Source: an uncultured Lachnospiraceae bacterium
GTDB lineage: Bacteria; Bacillota; Clostridia; Lachnospirales; Lachnospiraceae
Direction of reading: 5' to 3'
Length of the DNA stretch: 6,921 nucleotides
Assembly (NCBI GenBank): GCA_905236585.1
Contig: CAJOQZ010000154.1
Coordinates: forward strand, 1 to 6,921
Positions 1 through 5,810 of this stretch are shown here, in pieces. Under the pieces are notes generated by a model that was given only the letters and a program-made list of their open reading frames with translations, did no database searches and was not told where the DNA came from. The position numbers and the translations under genes were made by a program. The first letter of the stretch is position 1. Each line of letters begins with the position of its first letter.

Positions 1-1205
1 ATATGGGAGAATATCCGGCGGATGCGCCGTTCACGATCACGCAGCTTGAAGAAATCTATCCGACGGCAAGTGCTAAATCCAAAGAGGACGCTTCCTACCA
101 TGACAGGGCGCTTGCCGCGACGAAGGAACTGCAGAACGGCAGACGCGGATATCAGGCGCTGCTTTCCCATATCCTGCAGGTATCGGTCAGCGACTTGAAG
201 AAGAATTACGAGCGGTTAGGCGTTACCTTTGACCTGTGGAAAGGCGAATCGGACGCCGATCCATATATCCCGGACATGGTGGATAAGTTAAAGTCGGACG
301 GACTTGCGTACGAAAGCGACGGTGCGCTTGTGGTGGATGTTGCCGAAGAGGGCGATAAAAAAGAAATTCCGCCCTGCATGATCCTAAAAAGCGACGGTGC
401 CGCGCTTTATGATACGACCGACCTTGCGACGCTTGTCTGGCGCGAGAAGGACTATCATCCCGACCGGGTTTTATATGTGGTTGATAAGCGGCAGGATCTG
501 CACTTCATTCAGGTTTTTAGAACCGCCTATAAAGCCGGCATCGTTCCGAAGGACTGTGCGCTCATTTTTTTGGGATTTGGCACGATGAACGGCAAGGACG
601 GCAAGCCGTTCAAGACCAGAGAGGGCGGCGTCATGCGTTTGTCCGATCTGATCGATGATATTGACGCAAAAATGTATGATAAGATCGTCGATAACGATAC
701 CATGTCACAAGACGAAGCAAAAACGGCGTCGCAGATGATCGCGCTGTCCGCCATTAAATATGGGGATTTGTCGAATATTCCGGCAAAAGATTATGTGTTC
801 GACGTCGACCGGTTTACTTCGTTTGAAGGAAATACGGGACCGTATATCCTGTATTCCATTGTGCGGATCAAGTCGATATTGGCAAAATATGAGGCGGCGC
901 ATCCGAACGAGGGCGTTCGACCGATTCTGCCCCCGCAAAATGAAAACGAATCTGCATTGATGCTTATTTTAAGCCGATTTTCTTCTGCCGTACGACAAGC
1001 GGGCGAAGAATACGCGCCAAACAAATTGTGCGCCTATATCTACGAACTTTGCAACGCTTTTAACCGTTTTTATCATGGGACGAAGATTTTGTCACAGGAA
1101 GATGCGGCTATTTTGGGCGGTTATATTTCCCTGCTGATACTCGTAAAGAGGGTTTTAGAGCAGAGTATTGAACTGCTCGGATTTGAAGCACCGGAACACA
1201 TGTAA
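1..1205 (+). CDS. argS: Arginyl-tRNA synthetase, C-terminal part (5' end outside window)
   Basis: Class I aminoacyl-tRNA synthetase that charges tRNA-Arg with arginine in the cytosol. About 400 residues are visible. The family is usually near 560-600 residues, so roughly the first third, including the HIGH motif, lies upstream. The reading frame is open from base 1, so the ATG at base 3 is internal. Visible landmarks, numbered from that ATG, are the catalytic-domain stretch LYDTTDLAT, the DKRQDLHFIQVFRTAYKAG region, and the KMSKS-loop equivalent FKTREGG at about 203-209. That loop is degenerate, as is common in ArgRS. The last ~110 residues form the DALR-type anticodon-binding helical domain, with an NAFNRFYH stretch and a typical ending, LLGFEAPEHM. 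The C terminus looks complete with a TAA stop. The next gene starts 38 bp later with no terminator between, so read-through into the GTPase genes is possible. The identification is secure. Confidence 0.96.
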   Translation, partial: MGEYPADAPFTITQLEEIYPTASAKSKEDASYHDRALAATKELQNGRRGYQALLSHILQVSVSDLKKNYERLGVTFDLWKGESDADPYIPDMVDKLKSDGLAYESDGALVVDVAEEGDKKEIPPCMILKSDGAALYDTTDLATLVWREKDYHPDRVLYVVDKRQDLHFIQVFRTAYKAGIVPKDCALIFLGFGTMNGKDGKPFKTREGGVMRLSDLIDDIDAKMYDKIVDNDTMSQDEAKTASQMIALSAIKYGDLSNIPAKDYVFDVDRFTSFEGNTGPYILYSIVRIKSILAKYEAAHPNEGVRPILPPQNENESALMLILSRFSSAVRQAGEEYAPNKLCAYIYELCNAFNRFYHGTKILSQEDAAILGGYISLLILVKRVLEQSIELLGFEAPEHM

Positions 1206-1243
1206 TGCATGGATGTTCATCATATTAAAGAAAGAAGGCTGTT

Positions 1244-2398
1244 ATGACTAAAATTGATATTTTTTCCGGGTTTTTAGGCGCGGGCAAAACGACGCTGATT
1301 AAGAAATTGATCGATGACGGATTTAGCGGTGAAAAATTGGTTCTGATCGAGAACGAATTTGGAGAAGTCGGGATTGACGGCGGCTTTTTGAAGGATGCCG
1401 GAATTGAGATTACCGAAATGAATTCCGGATGCATCTGCTGTACGTTAGTCGGTGATTTTAACAAAAGTCTGCGGGAAGTCATGAATCGTTTTTCTCCCGA
1501 CCGTATCCTGATCGAGCCGTCGGGCGTCGGCAAACTATCTGACGTCATGGCTTCCGTGATCGGAATGGAAAAAGAAGCCGATGTGAAGTTAAACGCGCTT
1601 GTTACGGTCGTTAATGCGAAGAAAGCCGCAAAGCAGATGAAAGCGTTCGGCGAATTTTTCAATAACCAGATCGAACATGCGACCTGCGTCATCCTTAGCC
1701 GTACCCAGGAGGCGACGGGGGAACAGGTTGAGTTCTGTACGAATCTGATAAAAGAACTGAATCCGAAAGCAACCGTGATTACTACGCCGTGGGATGCTTT
1801 GTCCGGCGCGAAAATATTAGATAATATCGAGGGCAAGGACAATCTCGAGATGAAGACGCTTGCCGAGATGCATCATGCGCATGATAAACAAGAGCATGAC
1901 AAGGAGCATCATCACCACGATGATGAGGAGCATGGACACGAACATCATCACCACGATGATGAGGAGAATGGACACGAACATCACCACCACGACCATGATG
2001 AGCATGGACACGGACATCACCACCACGACGATGAGCATGGGCACGGACATCACCACCACGACCACGAGGAGCATGGACACGGACATCATCACGACCAAGA
2101 GCATCATCACCATCATGCGGATGATATTTTTGATACGTGGGGCAAAGAAACGCCGCATATCTTTACAAAAGACACGATCGAGAAGGCGTTAAAGGCGTTT
2201 GCCGATTCCGAAGACTTTGGCTATGTCATCCGTTCGAAAGGAATGGTTCCGGCAGAAGACGGCTCTTGGATATATTTTGATCTGGTCGAGGGCGATTACG
2301 AACTTCGCACGGGAGAGGCGGATGTTACCGGCAAACTGGTTGTGATCGGCATCGATCTTAAAGCCGAAAAATTAGAAGAACTTTTCGGCTTGAAGTAA
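1244..2398 (+). CDS. CobW/G3E-family GTPase, putative metallochaperone with His-rich repeat domain
   Basis: 384-residue P-loop GTPase of the COG0523 (CobW, YeiR, ZagA, YjiA) group, which is thought to deliver or buffer metals such as Zn or Co in the cytosol. Seen: Walker A GFLGAGKT at 9-16, an ENEFGEVGID stretch at 36-45, the metal-binding CICC motif at 63-66, and an EPSG Walker B/G3-type motif at 91-94. The guanine-specificity position, normally NKxD, reads SRTQ at 152-155. Residues 210-291 hold 43 histidines among 82 residues, arranged as tandem repeats. Residues ~295-384 form a CobW C-terminal domain (FDTWGKE, then a beta-rich tail). The insert sits between the GTPase and CobW_C domains, the usual place for His-rich loops in this family. 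The ATG follows an AGAAGG ribosome binding site at 1233-1238 with 5-nt spacing. A second G3E-like gene follows 38 bp downstream. The family is certain; the metal (Zn, Ni or Co) cannot be read from sequence. No recognisable Zur-type operator was seen upstream. Confidence 0.93.
   Translation: MTKIDIFSGFLGAGKTTLIKKLIDDGFSGEKLVLIENEFGEVGIDGGFLKDAGIEITEMNSGCICCTLVGDFNKSLREVMNRFSPDRILIEPSGVGKLSDVMASVIGMEKEADVKLNALVTVVNAKKAAKQMKAFGEFFNNQIEHATCVILSRTQEATGEQVEFCTNLIKELNPKATVITTPWDALSGAKILDNIEGKDNLEMKTLAEMHHAHDKQEHDKEHHHHDDEEHGHEHHHHDDEENGHEHHHHDHDEHGHGHHHHDDEHGHGHHHHDHEEHGHGHHHDQEHHHHHADDIFDTWGKETPHIFTKDTIEKALKAFADSEDFGYVIRSKGMVPAEDGSWIYFDLVEGDYELRTGEADVTGKLVVIGIDLKAEKLEELFGLK
1904..2116 (+). repeat. 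In-frame ~36-bp tandem repeat encoding the His/Asp/Glu-rich domain
   Basis: Five head-to-tail units encode variants of the dodecapeptide (E/G)HHHHDDEEHGH at 1904-1939, 1940-1975, 1976-2011, 2012-2044 and 2045-2080. A degenerate sixth unit runs to 2116 and ends in five consecutive His codons. Units 1 and 2 differ at only 2 of 36 bases, one of which turns a His into Asn (residue 242). Unit 4 is one codon shorter (33 bp), so the array stays in frame. The high identity of neighbouring units suggests expansion by slippage or unequal recombination. The encoded segment should be flexible and able to bind several divalent metal ions. Its CAT/CAC/GAT/GAG composition opens spurious reading frames on both strands. 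Confidence 0.93.
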
Positions 2399-2436
2399 GG
2401 TCGGATGTAACGCGAAGGATATAAGGAAGTGGCGAT

Positions 2437-3399
2437 ATGAACGAACAGGAAATCCCCGTATATCTGTTTTACGGCTTCATGGACAGCGGCAAGACGACGC
2501 TGGTAAAGGAGACGCTGTTTCAAAACGGCTTTGCCAATGATCTAAGCAGCGCGCTTTTGATCGTCTGTGAGGACGGCGACGAAGAATACGATAAAGATGC
2601 GCTTGACGCGTTGCATATCCATCTGGAGATGATCGAGAACAAAGAGGATTTTACGGCGCAGCGCTTAAAGGAACTCGACAAAGAATATCAGCCGCAGGCG
2701 GTTTTTATTGAGTACAACGGGACATGGGAAGTGGCGCCGCTATATGAAATGGACGATCCGAAAGAATGGACCATCGTGCAGTCCCTTTGCACCGTGGATG
2801 CGAATACGTTCGAAATGTATCTTTTGAATATGGGCGCCATGATGCGGGAGCAGATGTTCAAGGCGGATGTGATCATTTTCAACCGCTGTACGGATGCGAC
2901 GCCGAAAGCGAAGTTCCGGGCGAATGTCAAATCCATCAATCGACCGGCGCAGATCGTATACGAACGCGCAGACGGAACGATTGACGACAGACCGGACGAA
3001 CTGCCCTTTGATTTAAGCGCAGACGAGATTACCGTGTCGGATGCGGACTATGCGCTTTGGTTCATGGACTGTATGGAGCATCCGAAGAAGTACGATGGGA
3101 AAACAGTTTCATTTTTAGGCTTAGTCTATAATCCCAAAGACGGAAGCGGCAAAGTAAAGGCGGGAACTTTTGTGCCGGGACGTTTTGCGATGACCTGCTG
3201 TGTCGAGGACATCCAGTTTTTGGGAATGAAGTGCAAATACAAAGACGCCGATTCGATTGCCCATAAGTCATGGATTCATCTGACTGCGAGAATCAAAAAC
3301 GAATTTGCCAAAGAATACCGGGGAAAAGGACCGGTGCTGTATCCGATTTCGGTTGCCCCGGCAGAAAAGCCGCAGGATGAATTGGTCTATTTTAATTGA
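2437..3399 (+). CDS. Divergent G3E-like P-loop GTPase fused to a YcgQ/DUF1980-type C-terminal domain
   Basis: 320 residues, predicted cytosolic, with no signal peptide or membrane segment. The N-terminal ~175 residues resemble a CobW-type GTPase: Walker A GFMDSGKT at 13-20 (canonical GFLGAGKT), EYNGTW at 92-97 where the family has EPSG, a CTVDA strand at 118-122, and FNRCTD at 148-153 at the NKxD position. The CxCC metal motif is absent. From ~202 the protein matches the pattern of the soluble domain of TIGR03943/DUF1980 (YcgQ-like) proteins: DADYALWFMDCMEHPKKYDGK, a GLVY strand, RFAMTCCVED with a Cys pair at 254-255, and then a KSWIHLTARI segment resembling the family's W-[IV]-x-[VL] ending. 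YcgQ proteins normally have N-terminal membrane helices and partner a COG0701 permease; here a GTPase-like module takes that place. The start is supported by AAGGAA at 2423-2428. The 38-bp gap to the His-rich GTPase gene suggests one operon and a shared role in metal handling. Domain assignments come from motif recognition; the function is inferred. Confidence 0.84.
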   Translation: MNEQEIPVYLFYGFMDSGKTTLVKETLFQNGFANDLSSALLIVCEDGDEEYDKDALDALHIHLEMIENKEDFTAQRLKELDKEYQPQAVFIEYNGTWEVAPLYEMDDPKEWTIVQSLCTVDANTFEMYLLNMGAMMREQMFKADVIIFNRCTDATPKAKFRANVKSINRPAQIVYERADGTIDDRPDELPFDLSADEITVSDADYALWFMDCMEHPKKYDGKTVSFLGLVYNPKDGSGKVKAGTFVPGRFAMTCCVEDIQFLGMKCKYKDADSIAHKSWIHLTARIKNEFAKEYRGKGPVLYPISVAPAEKPQDELVYFN

Positions 3400-3403
3400 T
3401 GGA

Positions 3404-3452
3404 TTTTAATGCGCTCCAAAACGGGATAAAATTTTGACGAAATAAGTCAGAA
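3404..3452 (+). promoter_or_regulatory. Weak promoter candidate and small dyad in the nfnA leader
   Basis: The 84-bp gap 3400-3483 is the only sizeable AT-rich spacer before the nfnAB genes. It holds TAAAAT at 3427-3432 (5 of 6 matches to a -10 box) with only a poor -35 (TTTTAA at 3404-3409, 17-bp spacing). A 7-bp imperfect dyad, TTTTGAC/GTCAGAA with a 7-nt loop, lies at 3432-3452. The dyad could be an operator or an RNA hairpin. It is not a terminator, because the T-run at 3466-3470 lies 13 nt past the stem. It does not resemble the Rex consensus. Support is weak, but a fresh promoter here would fit the change of function between the flanking genes. Confidence 0.2.
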
Positions 3453-3483
3453 AACACATGCAATATTTTTAGAGGAGGAAAAG

Positions 3484-4377
3484 ATGTATAAAATTGTTCG
3501 TAAAGAAGCCCTTGCGGATAACATTTTTCTAATGGACGTCGAAGCCCCGTGGGTGGCGAGAGCATGTCTGCCCGGGCAGTTTGTGATTGCAAAAATTGAT
3601 GAGGAGGGCGAGCGGATTCCTCTTACAATCTGTGATTATGACCGCGAAAAAAATACCGTAACGATCGTCGTACAGACCATCGGCGCGTCTACCATGCGGA
3701 TGGATACATTGCAGGAAGCGGAAAGTTTCGCCGACTTTGTGGGACCGTTAGGGCTTCCTTCGGAACTATGTCTTGTGGAGAATCTCGAGGAGACGAAGAA
3801 GAAGAACATCGTTTTCATTGCGGGAGGCTTAGGAACGGCGCCGGTATATCCGCAGGTAAAGTGGCTGCATGAACATGGTGTGGATGCGACCGTTATCATG
3901 GGATCGCGAACCAAGGATCTGCTGTTTTACATTGACGAGATGAAATCCGTCGCAAAGGAAGTCTATGTGACGACCGATGACGGAACCTACGGATTCCACG
4001 GCATGGGAACCGATCAGTTAAAAGCGCTTTATGAAGAGGGCAAGACCTTCGATCATTGCGTTGCAATCGGACCGATGATCATGATGAAATTCGTATGTCT
4101 TTTGACAAAGGAACTGGGGATTCATACGGTCGTGTCGATGAATCCGATCATGGTCGACGGAACCGGAATGTGCGGCGCGTGCCGCCTGATCGTTGACGGA
4201 AAGGTTAAATTCGCCTGTGTTGACGGACCGGAGTTTGACGGGCATCTGGTAGACTTCGACCTCGCCATGGCGCGTATGGCGCAGTATAAGACCGCCGAGG
4301 GCAGGAAGAAACTGGAATTTGAAGAAGGCGATACCCATCACGGCGGCTGCGGAAATTGCAAAGGAGGTGCGGCGTAA
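3484..4377 (+). CDS. nfnA: NfnA: NADH-dependent ferredoxin:NADP+ oxidoreductase, small (FAD/[2Fe-2S]) subunit
   Basis: 297 residues, the usual size for this family (annotated also as sulfide/dihydroorotate dehydrogenase-type FAD/NAD-binding protein). With NfnB it reversibly couples oxidation of NADH and reduced ferredoxin to NADP+ reduction by flavin-based electron bifurcation in the cytosol. Seen: an N-terminal FAD-binding barrel with PGQFV at 30-34 and RIPLTICDY at 44-52; a nucleotide-binding fold with GGLGTAP at 114-120; and a C-terminal [2Fe-2S] site with CGAC at 230-233, Cys245 and a nearby Asp225 in the VDGTGMCG stretch (Asp plus three Cys are the ligands known for NfnA). The tail carries an extra CGNC at 289-292. 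The ATG has an excellent AGGAGG at 3473-3478 with 5-nt spacing. Its stop overlaps the nfnB start by one base. PyrK and sulfide dehydrogenase beta are close relatives; the adjacent NfnB/GltD-type partner and the absence of pyrD favour NfnA. Confidence 0.92.
   Translation: MYKIVRKEALADNIFLMDVEAPWVARACLPGQFVIAKIDEEGERIPLTICDYDREKNTVTIVVQTIGASTMRMDTLQEAESFADFVGPLGLPSELCLVENLEETKKKNIVFIAGGLGTAPVYPQVKWLHEHGVDATVIMGSRTKDLLFYIDEMKSVAKEVYVTTDDGTYGFHGMGTDQLKALYEEGKTFDHCVAIGPMIMMKFVCLLTKELGIHTVVSMNPIMVDGTGMCGACRLIVDGKVKFACVDGPEFDGHLVDFDLAMARMAQYKTAEGRKKLEFEEGDTHHGGCGNCKGGAA
4361..4369 (+). promoter_or_regulatory. Ribosome binding site of nfnB inside the end of nfnA
   Basis: AAGGAGGTG lies within the last codons of nfnA, where it also encodes part of the Lys-Gly-Gly tail. 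It is 9 nt from the ATG at 4377, which overlaps the nfnA stop (TAATG). This spacing selects the ATG at 4377 over the in-frame TTG at 4356, which lies upstream of the site, and over the ATG at 4386, which is 18 nt away. The arrangement is typical of translational coupling that keeps two subunits in equal amounts. Confidence 0.88.
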
Positions 4378-5762
4378 TGGATGCAATGGTTAGAGTACCC
4401 ATCAGTGAACAGGACCCGAAAGTTCGCGCAACGAATTTTGACGAAGTATGTCTTGGATATACCGAAGAAGAGGCGGTGGCGGAGGCGTCCCGCTGCTTAA
4501 ACTGCAAAAAGCCGCTTTGTGTAAGCGGATGCCCGGTGTCGATCAATATTCCGGAATTTATTCAGGAAGTAAAGAATAAAAACTTTGAAAAGGCATATCA
4601 GATCATCAGCGAATCATCTGCGCTTCCGGCGGTCTGCGGACGTGTCTGCCCGCAGGAAACGCAATGCGAAGGAAAATGCGTCCGCGGCGTCAAGGGAGAA
4701 GCCGTTGCAATTGGCAAACTGGAGCGTTTCGTTGCGGACTGGGCGAGAGAACACGGTGTAAAGCCGCACAGCGACACGCCGAAGAACGGACATAAAGTTG
4801 CGGTGATCGGTTCAGGACCGGCAGGACTGACCTGCGCAGGGGATCTTGCGCGGATGGGCTATGACGTGACTATTTTTGAAGCACTGCATAAAGCCGGCGG
4901 GGTGCTGGTTTACGGGATTCCCGAATTTCGTCTGCCAAAGGATGACGTGGTGCTGCCGGAAGTGGAGAACGTAAAATCCCTTGGCGTAAAGATTGAGACC
5001 AATGTCATCATCGGAAAATCCGTTACGATAGACGAACTCTTGAACGAAGAAGGCTTTGAAGCCGTATTTATCGGTTCCGGCGCCGGACTACCCCGGTTCA
5101 TGGGGATACCGGGCGAACAGGCAAACGGCGTTTTCTCCGCGAATGAATATCTGACGAGAAACAATTTAATGAAGTCGTTCAAGGATTACGACACGCCGAT
5201 CGCACGCGGCAAAAAGGTGGTTGTCGTCGGCGGCGGCAATGTCGCGATGGATGCCGCCAGAACCGCTTTACGGCTGGGAGCGGAAGTCCATATTGTATAT
5301 CGGCGCGGCGAAGCGGAATTACCGGCGCGTGCGGAAGAAGTGCATCACGCAAAAGAAGAAGGGATCATTTTTGACCTTTTACAGAATCCGGTTGAGATTT
5401 TAACGGATGAGAAAGGCTGGGTGCGCGGCATCCGTATTATTAAGATGGAACTTGGCGAGCCGGACGAATCGGGACGCAGAAGTCCGGTAGAGATTGCCGG
5501 CAGTGAGTATGAGATCACATGCGATACGGTCATTATGTCCCTTGGAACTTCTCCGAACCCGCTGATCTCCGCCACGACGGAAGGGCTTGATACGAACCGG
5601 CGTGGATGTATCGTTGCAAAGGAAGAAAACGGCGAAACATCCAAAACGGGCGTTTACGCGGGCGGCGACGCGGTTACGGGCGCGGCGACCGTGATCCTTG
5701 CTATGGGCGCCGGTAAAACGGCGGCACAGGGCATAGACGATTATTTTAAGAACAAAGGCTGA
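4377..5762 (+). CDS. nfnB: NfnB: NADH-dependent ferredoxin:NADP+ oxidoreductase, large (GltD-like) subunit
   Basis: 461 residues from the ATG at 4377, the normal length for NfnB and for GltD-type small subunits of glutamate synthase. It carries the bifurcating FAD, the NADP(H) site and two [4Fe-4S] clusters of the Nfn complex. Seen: an N-terminal cluster domain with eight cysteines at 40, 43, 48, 52, 87, 91, 97 and 101 (RCLNCKKPLCVSGCPV, then VCGRVCPQE and QCEGKC); an FAD Rossmann motif GSGPAG at 145-150; a second dinucleotide fold GGGNVAMD at 285-292 followed by YRRGEAELPAR, characteristic of NADPH binding; and a closing FAD motif, GGDAVTGAATVILAMGAG. The opening EQDPKVRATNFDEVCLGY is a typical Nfn/GltD start and supports the chosen ATG. 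It may be annotated as glutamate synthase small subunit, but no large subunit gene is in the window and nfnA directly precedes it, so NfnB is the better call. An archaeal-type sulfide dehydrogenase alpha subunit is the main alternative. Confidence 0.93.
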   Translation: MDAMVRVPISEQDPKVRATNFDEVCLGYTEEEAVAEASRCLNCKKPLCVSGCPVSINIPEFIQEVKNKNFEKAYQIISESSALPAVCGRVCPQETQCEGKCVRGVKGEAVAIGKLERFVADWAREHGVKPHSDTPKNGHKVAVIGSGPAGLTCAGDLARMGYDVTIFEALHKAGGVLVYGIPEFRLPKDDVVLPEVENVKSLGVKIETNVIIGKSVTIDELLNEEGFEAVFIGSGAGLPRFMGIPGEQANGVFSANEYLTRNNLMKSFKDYDTPIARGKKVVVVGGGNVAMDAARTALRLGAEVHIVYRRGEAELPARAEEVHHAKEEGIIFDLLQNPVEILTDEKGWVRGIRIIKMELGEPDESGRRSPVEIAGSEYEITCDTVIMSLGTSPNPLISATTEGLDTNRRGCIVAKEENGETSKTGVYAGGDAVTGAATVILAMGAGKTAAQGIDDYFKNKG

Positions 5763-5777
5763 CAAACCGGCACATTG

Positions 5778-5805
5778 GATGCCGCTTTTGGGCGTCGCCT
5801 CTTTT
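5778..5805 (+). terminator. Possible weak intrinsic terminator after nfnB
   Basis: GATGCC at 5778-5783 pairs with GGCGTC at 5791-5796 (six pairs, one G-T) around a 7-nt loop. TCTTTT follows at 5800-5805, three bases past the stem. The stem is short and the T-tract interrupted and offset, so termination would be partial at best. It lies only 5 bp upstream of the next start codon, where it could also affect translation. Confidence 0.27.
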
Positions 5806-5810
5806 GATCT

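Noticed and set aside
1..1205. Functional link between argS and the metallochaperone genes
   Set aside because: COG0523 genes can sit beside zinc-dependent enzymes or their zinc-free copies, but ArgRS is not zinc-dependent and its adjacency alone does not support a link.
1206..1243. Metal-responsive operator (Zur-like) or terminator between argS and the CobW gene
   Set aside because: Only a 4-bp inverted repeat with a 2-nt spacer (GATG/CATC) is present. There is no match to a known Zur box and no stem plus T-run.
1225..1842. 205-residue open frame on the minus strand
   Set aside because: It lies entirely antisense to the well-supported CobW-family gene, has no recognisable domain and no plausible context; it is a shadow of the coding frame.
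1904..2116. CRISPR-like array
   Set aside because: Units are contiguous with no spacers, in frame, and encode a His-rich domain at the usual place in a CobW protein.
1817..2192. Open frames on both strands across the His-rich repeat (Met/Val-rich on minus, Thr/Met-rich on plus)
   Set aside because: They result from the low-complexity CAT/CAC/GAT/GAG repeats, which contain few stops in any frame. The Met/Val-rich minus product only looks like membrane protein because of this composition.
3434..3467. TTGACG as a -35 box with AATATT as -10 for nfnA
   Set aside because: The -35 looks good, but the spacer would be 22 bp and the transcript would begin inside the ribosome binding site.
4356..4376. 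TTG start giving a seven-residue longer NfnB
   Set aside because: The strong AAGGAGGTG lies downstream of that TTG and is well placed for the ATG at 4377; family N termini also fit the shorter form.
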